The position numbers and the translations under genes were made by a program. From JBBTCJ01 sp038043285 (GTDB taxonomy: Bacteria > Planctomycetota > Phycisphaerae > UBA1845), in contig JBBTCJ010000041.1 in NCBI GenBank assembly GCA_038043285.1, positions 1 through 64,000 of the forward strand: a stretch of DNA of 64,000 bases, read 5' to 3'. Below the pieces are notes generated by a model. The model made no database searches and was not told the DNA's origin. It saw nothing but the letters and a program-made list of their open reading frames with translations. Below are positions 19,514 to 28,977 of this stretch, piece after piece. The first letter of the stretch is position 1; each line of letters opens with the position of its first letter.

Positions 19514-19677
19514 AGTGTTTGCCGCTCTGGAGATTTGCGGACGGCCGGGCTGTTAGGCCGAGGCTCGATCGCCCCCACGGCGAACCTGAAAAGAGAATGG
19601 TCATCTGACACCCGGGGATAGGGCTGCAAGTAAAGGTATTTGCAACCCGCCGTCGAGTCGCCGGGAATAAGTCTTCC

Positions 19678-20508
19678 ATGAGCTCAACTTCCCCAATAGA
19701 AGTCACCGTGGTGTTCGACGCCTCGAGGGGGGGACGAAAACGCTTGCGCGCCACACGGCTCGGTGTTGCTCGCCCCGGCCGCGTGATGCGGCTTGCCCTC
19801 GGGCTTTCCACGTTCATCGTCGTCGGGGCGAACTACTACGTCGCGTGGTGGAAAGTGGATCCCTTCCTGTATCTGACGATGATGATGAAGACCCCGGTCA
19901 CGGTCGCCAACTCGTCCGGCCTCAGTCAGGCCGGCGCCATTTTTGGACTTCCCCCTTCCCGCAGCACCGCGCCGAGCGACGTGGACGCGGTCCAGCCGGC
20001 GGTCCCGGCGCCCCCAGCCCTCAGCACCACGGCGGCGCAGGGTATCATCTGGGGGGGAGCGTACGGTTGGCTGACGCTCTGCACCGTCGCTCTATGTTCG
20101 CTTGGGGTCGTGGCGGGGGCGATGCTGCGGTCCGCACTCGGCGGGTGGATACGCGCCGTGGGTGTGATCGGGGTTTTGTGCGTCGGGGCTGGATTGGCGT
20201 ACGGCATTTACTGGGAGCTGATGACCCATGGGACGTTCCTGTCCACGCACATTCGAGTCGGAATGGGCGGGGTTGTTGCCCTTTTCGTCGGTACCGGACT
20301 AGCGACACACGCATCGCCGCGACGCTGGGCCCGGGCTTCGGGGATTTTGACGGTGTTCGCCGCCTTAGGAACCGTCGCGGGCATTTACCTCGGAAACCGG
20401 GCCGATGCGATTGAACCGCAATACGCCACTCCGCTGGCTTTGGCGACGGCCTTTGCAATCCATTCCGCCTGGGGGTTTGTCATGCTCACTGCGTCTCGGC
20501 GAGTCTGA
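19678..20508 (+). CDS. Hypothetical multi-pass membrane protein
   Basis: A 276-residue protein with about six hydrophobic helices: one near residues 37-55, then five between about 120 and 270. A loop of about 60 residues rich in Pro, Ala and Ser (SRSTAPSDVDAVQPAVPAPPA) separates the first helix from the rest, probably outside the cytoplasm. The N terminus is basic (RGGRKRLRATRLG), consistent with a cytoplasmic side. No recognised family. It lies between the M16 pair and a third M16 gene on the opposite strand. Confidence 0.6.
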   Translation: MSSTSPIEVTVVFDASRGGRKRLRATRLGVARPGRVMRLALGLSTFIVVGANYYVAWWKVDPFLYLTMMMKTPVTVANSSGLSQAGAIFGLPPSRSTAPSDVDAVQPAVPAPPALSTTAAQGIIWGGAYGWLTLCTVALCSLGVVAGAMLRSALGGWIRAVGVIGVLCVGAGLAYGIYWELMTHGTFLSTHIRVGMGGVVALFVGTGLATHASPRRWARASGILTVFAALGTVAGIYLGNRADAIEPQYATPLALATAFAIHSAWGFVMLTASRRV

Positions 20509-20590
20509 GCACTCCAACGATGTCCCTTTTCTTTACCAAACCGTGGGCTTCCGCCCGCGCCATCCTAACGTCGATCCGTTTGCGCGTTGG

Positions 20591-23302
20591 TTACGAACCA
20601 GGTCGATTGCCCTGCACATCCACTTCGATCGGCGCGGGAACGGCTCCTTCGATCTGCTGAAGAATTGATTTTTTATCGCCAACCAGCACGAGGACGCCGT
20701 TTTCCAGGGGCAATGCCTTCTTCGCCAGCCCGTTCAGTTGTTCCGCGCCGGTCGATTGCATCGCCTCCATGTCCCGCCCGAGCGTATCGAAGGGGACTCC
20801 CGCGACCACCCGCCCTGCCGCTTCGCCCAACACTCCGCCCAGACCCGCGAAGGATTGAATAACGTCGGTCCGCAATGTCTCGCGTGCCTTACCCGCCTCC
20901 TCGGCGGAGACGTCTCCTTCCCGCATTCGCTTGAACTCGTGCAAGAACTCCTTCACCGCTTCGCCAGTCACGTCCGCCCGGACGCTGGAGTTGGCGACGG
21001 CGAACCCCACGTTGCGACCCATGACGAAACTGGACCTCGCGCCGTAGGTGTATCCGTGGTTTTCGCGCAGGTTCATGTTGAGGCGACTCGTGAAGCTCCC
21101 GCCAAGCAGGGTGTTGAGAAGGTTGTACTGCACGCGGTTGGCGTCGCCGAACCGCGGTCCGGGCATGAGGAACCGGACCACCGTTTGAACCGCCTCCGGG
21201 CGATCGACGACGTAAACCCGCAATCCGGTAGAGGTCGGAATCGGCAGGTCGGTGGTGGGCGGCGCGGCCTGCAACGAGGACTTCCAATCGCCAAGCATCC
21301 GTTCCAGTGAGTCCTTCGCTTCGCCGGGCGAAATGTCGCCGGCCAGCAGGATCGTCGCAAATTCTGGGCGCACGTACTTCTCGTAATCCTTGCGAACGTC
21401 GTCCAGCGACAGCTTTTCAACGGTCTGCAACGTACCCCCGACGGGACGCCCGTACGGATGCTCGTCGCCAAACAGAATCCTCGATGCAACCCGCGACGCC
21501 ACGACTTGAGGCTGATCATCCTGCTGCTTCAGGTCGTCAAGGTGTAGACGCTTGACCCGTTCCCATTCGGCTCCCTCGAATCGCGGCCTGCGGATCGCGT
21601 CCACCGCAAGCTGAAGCCCCTTGTCGAAGTTCCGCTTGAGCACCGTCATGCCTGCGTTGACGCTATCGTGATCGGCCCAGGTGCTGAAGTCCGCGCCCAA
21701 GGCTTGTACGGCGTCCTCGAAGGCCAGTGCGCCAAGATCACCCGCGCCTTCATCCATCATGTCGGCCGCAAGGTACACAGCGCCGGCCCGCTCCGGCTGG
21801 CTGACAAAACCCCCCGTCTGGAACACGAATCGCGACGCTACCAAGGGAAGTTCCGCTTTGGGCCAGAGCATCACTTTCACGCCATTTTTGAGTTGAAAGG
21901 TTTCCGGTGAAGGCGGAGCAAACGGACCGCCGACCGCAATCCCCGGCTGGGCGTCCCGCGCGGAAGCCGCCTTCGGAGGCGCCTCCGGCAACACGTGCAC
22001 AATGACCCGAGCCTCCGGAGTAAGGACTCGCCCTGCCCACGTCCTCATGCCCTCCGCCGTGGCGGAGCGGTAGCGATCCAAATCTTTCTTGAACGAATCC
22101 GGTTCCCCGAGGTGAAACAAATACGCGTTCAGCTGGTCCGCCTTCGCTTCGACGCTTTGGAGCCGTCGAAGCATGTTCAACTCAATCGTCGCCTTATGCC
22201 GTTCCAGTTCCTCGGCCGTCGGCCCCTTCTCGACAAACCTGGCAATCTCCTCGTCGATCGCCCGCTCAACCTTGGCGAGGTCCGTGTTCGGAGGCGTCAT
22301 TGCGCCAACGCGAAACTCCGATCCCAACAGCAGGGAACCCTGATAGGCGAACACTTCGGTGGCCAACTTTTCATCGTAGACAAGCCGCTTGTAGAGTCGG
22401 CTGCTCTTGCCTTGCGTAAGGACCGCGGAAATGAGGTCCATCTCCGCGTCGCCGTCCTCGTAAGCCGCCGGGCTGTGGTAGGCGATCGCCACCATGGGCA
22501 ATTGCACCTTGTCCACCATCGTCGCGCGCTTGACACCGTCCAGTTTCGGCGCGGGCGCGGTCCGATGGGCGACCTGCGGTCCTCGGGGCAGTGATGCGAA
22601 CACGTCGTTGATCGTCGCCTTGATCGTCGCGGGGTCGAAATCGCCCGCAACGCAGAGACTCACGTTGTTAGGAACGTAATAGGTGGCAAAGAAGTCTTTC
22701 ACGTCGGCGACCGCGGCCGCCTCAAGGTCTTCGTGTGTTCCAATGACCGGAATGTGGTAAGGATGCCCAACGGGATAAAGCATTCCCTGAATCTGAAGCT
22801 CGGCCTTGCCGTAGGGACGATTCTCGTAGCTTTGGCGACGTTCGTTGCGAACCACGTCGCGCTGCTTGTCTAATTTCTCCTGGTCCATCGTCCGGGCGAG
22901 ATCCTCCAGCCGATCGGCGTCCAGCCACAGCAACGTCGGCAGCAGTTCCCTGGGGCCCGACGAGAAATAGTTCGTCCGGTCCTCGCTGGTGCTGGCGTTG
23001 TTCGCTCCACCGCCGCCCTCCATGATCGTGTCGAACTTGTTGCCGGGGACCCGCTCAGTGCCCATGAACATCAGGTGCTCAAAGAGGTGGGCGAATCCGC
23101 TGCGCCGCGTCACCTCGTCTTTGGATCCCACCCGATACCAGAGGTTGATCGCCCCCACGGGTAGACTATGGTCCTCATGCAGGATCACCGTCATCCCGTT
23201 GTCCAGCATGTACTTTTCGTATTTGACTTGCTGGGCCAGGGATGCTTCGCCGCCCAACGCCAACAACGCCAGCGTCCATACGACCTCGTGCCGCCGAGAC
23301 AT
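20591..23302 (-). CDS. Secreted full-length M16 zinc peptidase (two tandem M16 units)
   Basis: A 903-residue exported peptidase with an N-terminal signal sequence (about residues 1-23, ending ASLAQQ). The first half carries the intact zinc motif HLFEH (H72, E75, H76) with a downstream acidic residue E154 in RNERRQSYENRPYG. The second half (from about 455, FQLKNGVKVMLWPKAELPLV) repeats the fold without a zinc motif and contains the binding segment RLNMNLRENHGYTYGARSSF. This single-chain arrangement is the secreted or periplasmic type found widely in Gram-negative bacteria. It is convergent with the membrane-protein gene. It probably degrades peptides outside the cytoplasm. Confidence 0.92.
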   Translation of the reverse strand: MSRRHEVVWTLALLALGGEASLAQQVKYEKYMLDNGMTVILHEDHSLPVGAINLWYRVGSKDEVTRRSGFAHLFEHLMFMGTERVPGNKFDTIMEGGGGANNASTSEDRTNYFSSGPRELLPTLLWLDADRLEDLARTMDQEKLDKQRDVVRNERRQSYENRPYGKAELQIQGMLYPVGHPYHIPVIGTHEDLEAAAVADVKDFFATYYVPNNVSLCVAGDFDPATIKATINDVFASLPRGPQVAHRTAPAPKLDGVKRATMVDKVQLPMVAIAYHSPAAYEDGDAEMDLISAVLTQGKSSRLYKRLVYDEKLATEVFAYQGSLLLGSEFRVGAMTPPNTDLAKVERAIDEEIARFVEKGPTAEELERHKATIELNMLRRLQSVEAKADQLNAYLFHLGEPDSFKKDLDRYRSATAEGMRTWAGRVLTPEARVIVHVLPEAPPKAASARDAQPGIAVGGPFAPPSPETFQLKNGVKVMLWPKAELPLVASRFVFQTGGFVSQPERAGAVYLAADMMDEGAGDLGALAFEDAVQALGADFSTWADHDSVNAGMTVLKRNFDKGLQLAVDAIRRPRFEGAEWERVKRLHLDDLKQQDDQPQVVASRVASRILFGDEHPYGRPVGGTLQTVEKLSLDDVRKDYEKYVRPEFATILLAGDISPGEAKDSLERMLGDWKSSLQAAPPTTDLPIPTSTGLRVYVVDRPEAVQTVVRFLMPGPRFGDANRVQYNLLNTLLGGSFTSRLNMNLRENHGYTYGARSSFVMGRNVGFAVANSSVRADVTGEAVKEFLHEFKRMREGDVSAEEAGKARETLRTDVIQSFAGLGGVLGEAAGRVVAGVPFDTLGRDMEAMQSTGAEQLNGLAKKALPLENGVLVLVGDKKSILQQIEGAVPAPIEVDVQGNRPGS

Positions 23303-23605
23303 GATTCGGGCTCCTTGGTGTGATATCTAAAGAACAAAGCGAGCGCGCCATTCGCTCCGCGACCGTCGGGGAGCCGCTCGGTCTGCCTCCCCGATGCGCC
23401 TGCGACCGCTCACCAGCGACCTCGGCACGTTCGAGCCAATCTCGTTCGCTGCATGGGATTGGACAACGCGTTGCCGTCCCTTTCAAGCGGTCATACTCCA
23501 GCCCGAAGTGTAGGGTCAACCAACGCCGTCGGCAATCGTCAGAAGCTGCCGAAGTACGCCGTCCAATGAATGAAGTGCGGGACCGCCGAGAGCGTCTGCG
23601 GCCTG
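23303..23605 (+). other. Intergenic stretch carrying one copy of the dispersed repeat
   Basis: About 300 bases between the secreted M16 gene and the UbiB-like kinase gene, both on the minus strand. Apart from the repeat copy at 23357-23377 nothing recognisable was found; short frames show no ribosome sites. Confidence 0.45.
23357..23377 (+). repeat. Dispersed intergenic motif, copy 1
   Basis: CCGCGACCGT followed by CGGGGAGCC. It matches copies at 32360-32380 (opposite strand) and 53429-53450 in about 16 of 20 positions. In this copy it sits inside a GCTCC/GGAGC inverted pair. All three copies are outside genes. Confidence 0.5.
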
Positions 23606-25057
23606 TTAGCGATAGAGACTGAGCGCCGCCCGAAATGGCGCCCACGGCGCGCGGAAGGCCAGGGCAACCAGGTCAAGATTGGAAAGGTGCGTACGAAACG
23701 CCCGCGAGGTCGGGCGGACCCAGTAGCGCGCGGGCCACTCCGCCGCGGCGCATGCCATCGCCTCGCATATCAACACGCGATCGATGTCGCACTCGGCTGA
23801 AACGTCCGCCACGACTCCCTCTAGCGTCAGCAGCGATTTCCTAAACAACAACAGATCTCTGCTAAGGCGCACGCGTGCCCGCGTCGCGGCCGAGTCCAGC
23901 AATGCCGTCAGCCATGCGATGCCGGGGAACGAACCGTGACAAATTCGCTCGACCGCATGGTTTGTTACGTCGCGAAGCGCCCCTTCGTCCGGCGTAAACG
24001 ACGAAAGTTTCGTAATCGTCCGGCACAGGGCGGACCCATCCAGCAGCATCGCATCCAGAACCATCCGTGTGATGCAAGCTCTGACATCTTTGTCGAGATA
24101 ACCAACCAGACTCCAGTCGAGGATACCGACGTTTCCGTCGCCGTCGGCAAGCAGGTTCCCTGCGTGCGGATCCGCGTGAAACATCGCCCGCGCAGCGTCA
24201 CCAAACGTGGGCGTGGTGATCAGCGCCCTGACAATGGTCTCGGCCATCTGGTCTCGCTTGGCTGCCGCGGGCTTGGCGGCATCCGTGACCTTCTCGCCCT
24301 CCACGAAGGTCATCGCTGTCAGCCTTGGCGTGCAGAACGGCAGCAAGTCCGGAATGCGAACGCCGGAGAACCGTTGATAAACCTTCGCCGCACTAGCAAG
24401 GTGCGCTTGTTCGTTTTCCAGTCGCACCTCCGACCGCAGCAGTGAACCGACTTCTTCGAGTACCTCCGCATACTCGACGTTCGGTAGCGCATATTGTCGG
24501 CTGCGCTCTTCCAAAAACGCTCCAAGGCCGCCGAAGACCTCAAGCTCATCGTCGAGCTTGCTCTCCACATCAGGCTTGAGGACTTTGAAGACCCCTCGCG
24601 GCGCGGAGTCCACCTCGGCGGAATCCGCCGTCCACTCGAACGGCACGACGATAGCGACGCTGCCTTCGGCGATCGCGTGAGTCCCGATCCGAAGGCCGGC
24701 CGGCGCCGCGGCGCCCAACTCTTTCCGAACCGCGATAGAAGCGTCACCTTCTGGTTGCGGTGCGAGCACCTCAAGTCCTTGCAGCGCTGTACGAAGTTCC
24801 GCGGACAGCTCGCGATGGTGGGCAAGCACTTGGCCAAGCTTGTGCAGCGTTGGGCACTCGCGCATCAGGGCCGCCAACTGCTGCGGCCGCGATCCCGCCG
24901 TTGCAGAAGTCTCCATGACCGTCCGAATCGACTCGACGCGGTGCGGAGGTAGCTGGGTGACGAAAAACTCGAGGGCCTCGATAATTAAAAGCGCGTAGCC
25001 GCGTTGCCGATCGGGGACGAGCGGCTCAAAGTGACTGAGATTGATTGCCCGTGGCAT
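23606..25057 (-). CDS. ABC1/UbiB/AarF-type atypical kinase-like protein
   Basis: A 483-residue protein with the landmarks of the ABC1 (UbiB/ADCK) family. These are the KxGQ motif as K73-L-G-Q76 (in TLHKLGQVLAHH), a nucleotide-region lysine in GVFKVLKPDVE, the catalytic segment HADPHAGNLLAD, and the metal segment ILDWSLVGY, where most members have DFG. Family members influence quinone synthesis and lipid homeostasis as ATPases or small-molecule kinases. This one has no C-terminal transmembrane helices, which many UbiB proteins have. No ubiquinone or menaquinone genes are adjacent. Role unknown. Confidence 0.83.
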   Translation of the reverse strand: MPRAINLSHFEPLVPDRQRGYALLIIEALEFFVTQLPPHRVESIRTVMETSATAGSRPQQLAALMRECPTLHKLGQVLAHHRELSAELRTALQGLEVLAPQPEGDASIAVRKELGAAAPAGLRIGTHAIAEGSVAIVVPFEWTADSAEVDSAPRGVFKVLKPDVESKLDDELEVFGGLGAFLEERSRQYALPNVEYAEVLEEVGSLLRSEVRLENEQAHLASAAKVYQRFSGVRIPDLLPFCTPRLTAMTFVEGEKVTDAAKPAAAKRDQMAETIVRALITTPTFGDAARAMFHADPHAGNLLADGDGNVGILDWSLVGYLDKDVRACITRMVLDAMLLDGSALCRTITKLSSFTPDEGALRDVTNHAVERICHGSFPGIAWLTALLDSAATRARVRLSRDLLLFRKSLLTLEGVVADVSAECDIDRVLICEAMACAAAEWPARYWVRPTSRAFRTHLSNLDLVALAFRAPWAPFRAALSLYR

Positions 25058-25225
25058 GGCGCTTCTGCCGATGGCTCATCCCCGTCGAAAGCACGGCCCG
25101 GCAATCGACTGAACTTCGACCGAGAGCACACCGCGTGCCGCGCCTATCGGCAAAATCACGAGGCGCGAGGAGTTGTTAGCCATTGTCCGTGCTGCGGGAC
25201 CGGAAGTCGAGTTCCGCTGAGGAAC

Positions 25226-25299
25226 TGGGCGATACAGGACTTGAACCTGTGACCTCCTGCGTGTCGAGCAGGCGCTCTAGCCAACTGAGCTAATCGCCC
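25226..25299 (-). tRNA. tRNA-Val (GAC)
   Basis: A full cloverleaf on the minus strand, 74 bases without encoded CCA. The acceptor stem GGGCGAT pairs with ATCGCCC, with discriminator A. The D arm is GCTC/GAGC. The anticodon stem CCTGC/GCAGG holds the loop TCGACAC with anticodon GAC. The T arm ACAGG/CCTGT encloses TTCAAGT. Confidence 0.95.
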
Positions 25300-25378
25300 C
25301 AGATGCGCGGCATTGAACCGCACGACCACGACTGCGTCAACGAGCCGTCCTCACGGCGCCGTCACGGTAAAGAAACAC

Positions 25379-25452
25379 TAGCGGCGCCCGGACTTGAACC
25401 GGGGACCTTGAGATTATGAATCCCACGCTCTCACCAACTGAGCTACGCCGCC
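25379..25452 (-). tRNA. tRNA-Met (CAT), elongator type
   Basis: A cloverleaf on the minus strand, 74 bases without encoded CCA. Acceptor GGCGGCG pairs with CGCCGCT, leaving a G-T first pair. The anticodon stem TGGGA/TCTCA holds loop TTCATAA, anticodon CAT. The T arm CCCGG/CCGGG encloses TTCAAGT. The initiator signature (three G-C pairs in the anticodon stem next to the loop, unpaired first base) is absent, so elongator Met is preferred. A lysidine-modified tRNA-Ile cannot be excluded from sequence alone. Confidence 0.9.
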
Positions 25453-25663
25453 CCGCGCCGGCCCAGCCATGCGCTTCGCCCCGCGCGGCGGGGCCGCGAG
25501 GGAACCAGTTTAGTATACTCGACGTCGAAAGAGGGGCAACAAGCCTGGGCGCCTTGACACCACCGACACTCGACCTCTCAACTGCCGTCCGCTGTCGTCC
25601 CACTGCTCCCTTGCGGTAACGCTCATGGTGTCTCGCAAGACGCCTCTGCGACCGCGGACGCAG

Positions 25664-27580
25664 TTACTTGCCTTCCTTCACCTCGAACTCCGCGTCGATG
25701 ACGTCATCGTCCTTGCTCTTCGTCGTTGATGCCCCCGGTGGTGTTCCAGCCGACACGCCCGCGCCCTGTGCCTTCGCCGTCTGCTCGTAGATGATCTTGC
25801 CGATGGATTGCGCATCGCGCATGAGCTGGTCGCTCGCCTTCTTGATCGCCTCCGTTTCACTCCCCTTCAACGCCTCGCGCAGCCGATTAACGGACGATTC
25901 AATCGTTGACCGCTCACCCGCAGGAATCTTGTCCCCGTGTTCAGACAACTGCCGCTCGATCTCGTAAATCGAGTTCTCGGCCATGTTGCGGGTCTTGACA
26001 AGCTCTGCCTTCTTGAGGTCGTCGGCAGCGTGCTGCTCGGCATCACGCTTCATGCGCTCGATTTCATCCTTGGCCAACCCGCCGCTACCTTCGATGCGAA
26101 TGGATTGCTCCCGGCCGGTGGCCTTGTCCTTGGCCGAGACGTTCAGAATGCCGTTGCGGTCGATGTCAAACGTAACTTCAACCTGCGGCAGCCCTCTCGG
26201 TGCGGGAGCGATACCCGTCAGGTTGAACCGTCCGAGCGTGCGGTTGTCGATGGCCATCGGTCGGTTGCCTTGCAGCACGTGGATCGTGACCTCCGTTTGA
26301 TTGTCCGCGGCCGTCGAAAACGTCTCCGACTTGGAGGTCGGGATCGTGGTGTTGGCCTCGATCAACGGCGTCGCCACGCCGCCCAGCGTCTCGACCCCCA
26401 AGGCGAGCGGCGTGACGTCGAGCAGGACGATGTCGTCCTTCTCGCCAGCAAGGACCGCGCCCTGGATGCCGGCCCCGACGGCTACGACCTCATCGGGGTT
26501 GATGCTCCTGTTGGGTTCCTTATTGAAAACCTCCTTGACCAGCCGCTGAACCGCGGGCATGCGCGTTGAGCCGCCGACCAGCACCACCTCGTCAATGTCC
26601 TTGGCCGACAGCTTCGCACTCTGCATGGTTTCCATGACCGGGTTGCGGCAGCGGTCGGTCAGGTGCTTGGTCATTTGCTCGAACTGGCTCCGCGTCAGCG
26701 TAACCTGCAGGTGTTTGGGCCCGGTATCCGTTGCGGTGATGTAAGGAAGATTGATCGTCGTCTCCAGCACCGTGGAAAGCTCACACTTGGCCTTTTCCGC
26801 GGCTTCCTTCAACCGCTGAAGCGCCATCGGATCCTTCCGAAGATCAATGCCTTCCTGTTTCCGGAACGTGTCCGCCAGGTGGTGAATCAACACGTCGTCG
26901 TAATCGTCGCCGCCGAGATGCCCGTCTCCGCTGGTGGATTTGACCTCGAACGTCCCGATTTCCGGGTCGATCTCGAGGATTGAGATGTCGAAGGTCCCGC
27001 CTCCCAGGTCGAATACGGCGATTCGTTGCTCCTTCTTCTTGTCCAGCCCATAGGCCAGCGCCGCCGCCGTCGGCTCGTTGATGATCCGCTCAACCTTCAA
27101 CCCCGCGATTTCCCCCGCCTCCTTAGTCGCCTTCCGCTGCGAGTCGTTGAAGTACGCCGGAACGGTAATGACCGCCCGTTCGACCTTCTGGCCGAGATAG
27201 TCCTCCGCGGTCTTTTTGAGATCCTGTAGGATCATCGCGCTGATTTCCTGCGGAGTGTACCGCTTGCCCCGAACCTCTACCTTCACCAATTCCTCCGGTC
27301 CTCCCACGACCTTGTAGGGAACCATCTTTTCCTCCGAGGCCACTTCATTGTGTCGCCGCCCCATGAACCTCTTGATCGAGAAAACGGTGTTTTCCGGGTT
27401 GGTGACCTGCTGATGTCTGGCCACCTGACCGACCAGGCGATCCCCCTTATCGGTGATGGCGACGACGGACGGCGTGAGCCGCGCGCCCTGCGCGTTGGTC
27501 AGCACCTTGACTTGGTCGCCCTCCATGATGGCGACGACCGAGTTCGTCGTTCCCAGGTCGATTCCGATGATCTTCGACAC
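25664..27580 (-). CDS. dnaK: Molecular chaperone DnaK (Hsp70)
   Basis: A 638-residue Hsp70. The ATPase domain starts IIGIDLGTTNSVVAIMEG and contains the signature segments VFDLGGGTFDISILEI and VVLVGGSTRMPAVQRLVKE. The substrate-binding domain follows (LLDVTPLALGVETLGG), and the C terminus ends with the typical acidic tail DDDVIDAEFEVKEGK. It folds and refolds proteins with DnaJ and GrpE; neither gene is nearby. The start codon is GTG, preceded by GGAGG nine bases upstream. A perfect palindrome (27698-27710) about 120 bases upstream may be a control site. CIRCE is not present. Confidence 0.98.
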   Translation of the reverse strand: MSKIIGIDLGTTNSVVAIMEGDQVKVLTNAQGARLTPSVVAITDKGDRLVGQVARHQQVTNPENTVFSIKRFMGRRHNEVASEEKMVPYKVVGGPEELVKVEVRGKRYTPQEISAMILQDLKKTAEDYLGQKVERAVITVPAYFNDSQRKATKEAGEIAGLKVERIINEPTAAALAYGLDKKKEQRIAVFDLGGGTFDISILEIDPEIGTFEVKSTSGDGHLGGDDYDDVLIHHLADTFRKQEGIDLRKDPMALQRLKEAAEKAKCELSTVLETTINLPYITATDTGPKHLQVTLTRSQFEQMTKHLTDRCRNPVMETMQSAKLSAKDIDEVVLVGGSTRMPAVQRLVKEVFNKEPNRSINPDEVVAVGAGIQGAVLAGEKDDIVLLDVTPLALGVETLGGVATPLIEANTTIPTSKSETFSTAADNQTEVTIHVLQGNRPMAIDNRTLGRFNLTGIAPAPRGLPQVEVTFDIDRNGILNVSAKDKATGREQSIRIEGSGGLAKDEIERMKRDAEQHAADDLKKAELVKTRNMAENSIYEIERQLSEHGDKIPAGERSTIESSVNRLREALKGSETEAIKKASDQLMRDAQSIGKIIYEQTAKAQGAGVSAGTPPGASTTKSKDDDVIDAEFEVKEGK

Positions 27581-27697
27581 GATACGAATCCTCCACGAAA
27601 AGCCACTGTGCCCGCCGAACCATCAGCGGACTCGACTAAAAGCTAGCACCCAACGTGCCGTAGCTGTCCGCAGGGCGTTTGCTTCTAAGTATCTTAT

Positions 27698-27710
27698 TTA
27701 CCATAGGTAA
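27698..27710. promoter_or_regulatory. Palindromic candidate operator upstream of dnaK
   Basis: TTACCATAGGTAA, a perfect 5+3+5 palindrome in an AT-rich pocket about 120 bases upstream of the dnaK GTG and about 150 upstream of the divergent ACT-domain gene. On the dnaK strand it is followed by weak -10-like hexamers (TAAGAT, GATACT), but no good -35 was found. It could serve either gene. Confidence 0.4.
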
Positions 27711-27856
27711 GCACCTTTCGCCGCGACAAACGCCGGGCTGTTCTGCCAACATGGCAGCTCCCTTCCGTGCGGATTTGGCACGTCAAGCCGGCAAGGGCGT
27801 TACGCGACCTCGCAAAAAAATGCTTGGTCGCTGCCCAAAGGTCGATAAACTCTCGG

Positions 27857-28345
27857 ATGATGATGGAGATTGAACCGCTTACGACTGCGGAGGGGAGTTC
27901 CCATCCGACCGTCCGCCAACAGTCCGTCTTTGTCGAGAATCGGGTCGGACAGTTGCTCCGGTTGACCCGCCTTTTTGATCAAACGGAAATCCGCATCCTC
28001 GCCGTTTCCATAGTTTATTCCGTCGACTGCGCCATCTGCCGCATGATCCTTGACGATCCCGACAAGGCCTACGACGTGCTTTCCGAGTCGGGGTTCCAGG
28101 TCAGCGAAACCGAACTCCTTGTCGTCAGTCTGCCGCAGGGCAAGCGGGCGTTGCTCCACACCTGGGCTGCCCTGTTGGCCGCAGAGATCAACATCCATTA
28201 CGTCTATCCCCTCCTGGTACAGCCCTACGGTTGTCCCGCCATCGCGGTGCTCCCCGACAACATCCCGCAGGCGATCACCACGCTGAGGGAACGGAAGTTT
28301 GACGTCCTGGACCAATCCTCGCTTCGGGGCGAGCGAGGGCACTGA
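27857..28345 (+). CDS. ACT-domain protein
   Basis: A 162-residue protein built largely of two ACT-type regulatory modules. The first (about residues 20-85) starts VFVENRVGQLLRLTRLFDQTEIRILAVSIV; the second (about 90-150) contains WAALLAAEINIHYVYPLL. ACT modules bind amino acids and regulate metabolic enzymes. No catalytic domain is fused, so it probably acts as a separate regulator or binding protein, similar in size to small subunits of acetolactate synthase but not matching them closely. Three ATG codons in a row (27857, 27860, 27863) can start it; the ribosome site is weak. It is divergent from dnaK. Confidence 0.72.
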   Translation: MMMEIEPLTTAEGSSHPTVRQQSVFVENRVGQLLRLTRLFDQTEIRILAVSIVYSVDCAICRMILDDPDKAYDVLSESGFQVSETELLVVSLPQGKRALLHTWAALLAAEINIHYVYPLLVQPYGCPAIAVLPDNIPQAITTLRERKFDVLDQSSLRGERGH

Positions 28346-28404
28346 CGGTCCGCCGGTCTGGAGCTAGACTACCCCACCACTTATACGGACGGAGCGACTG
28401 ACGC

Positions 28405-28920
28405 ATGGCCGACATGGACGTGGCACTTCTGATCACCCGTTGGATTCACGTCGTCGCGGCTGCCTGCTTGCTGGGCGGATCGCTCTTTGTCGCCATGGCC
28501 ATGATCCCCGGAACGCGCGCGGCGCTGGACGAAACGACGCGGGCGAGGTTGCACGAGCTGGTGCGAAAGCGATGGGTTCCGATCGTTCACGGAAGCATCA
28601 CGTTTCTTGTGCTGACAGGGGGGTACAGCTTTTTCCGCCTGGCGTTCCAGGCGAAGATCAAGCCCATGCCCTATCACGCGATTTTCAGCGTGAAACTGCT
28701 GGCGGCCATCGCTGTCTTCTTCATCGCAGTGGTAATGGTCGGCCGAGGGCAGGGCTTCCACGGCATGCACGCCCGACGCCGGGCCTGGCTGACGGTTGCC
28801 GCCTGTTTGGGGGCCTTCATCATCCTGGCGTCGGGAATGCTTGCCCAGGTGCGGGCTCGGTCCGGGATCGACCCCGTTTCGCCACGGGATGCCGCGACCA
28901 GCGCCGACGATGGCGGATGA
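28405..28920 (+). CDS. Small four-helix membrane protein, possibly CopD/haem-type
   Basis: A 171-residue integral membrane protein with four hydrophobic segments at about residues 8-33, 58-78, 92-112 and 126-145. The first helix contains WIHVVAAACLLGGSLF and the second region IVHGSITFLVLTGGY. The conserved His and Gly pattern resembles CopD/DUF2269-type membrane proteins, which may bind haem or copper, but the match is not decisive. The tail of about 25 residues is soluble. The stop lies 57 bases before the enolase-superfamily gene. Confidence 0.6.
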   Translation: MADMDVALLITRWIHVVAAACLLGGSLFVAMAMIPGTRAALDETTRARLHELVRKRWVPIVHGSITFLVLTGGYSFFRLAFQAKIKPMPYHAIFSVKLLAAIAVFFIAVVMVGRGQGFHGMHARRRAWLTVAACLGAFIILASGMLAQVRARSGIDPVSPRDAATSADDGG

Positions 28921-28977
28921 CCGTTCGCGAATGGATTTCACCAGCAACGGTTCTGAAAGGGCGAGCACCGCAAGAGC

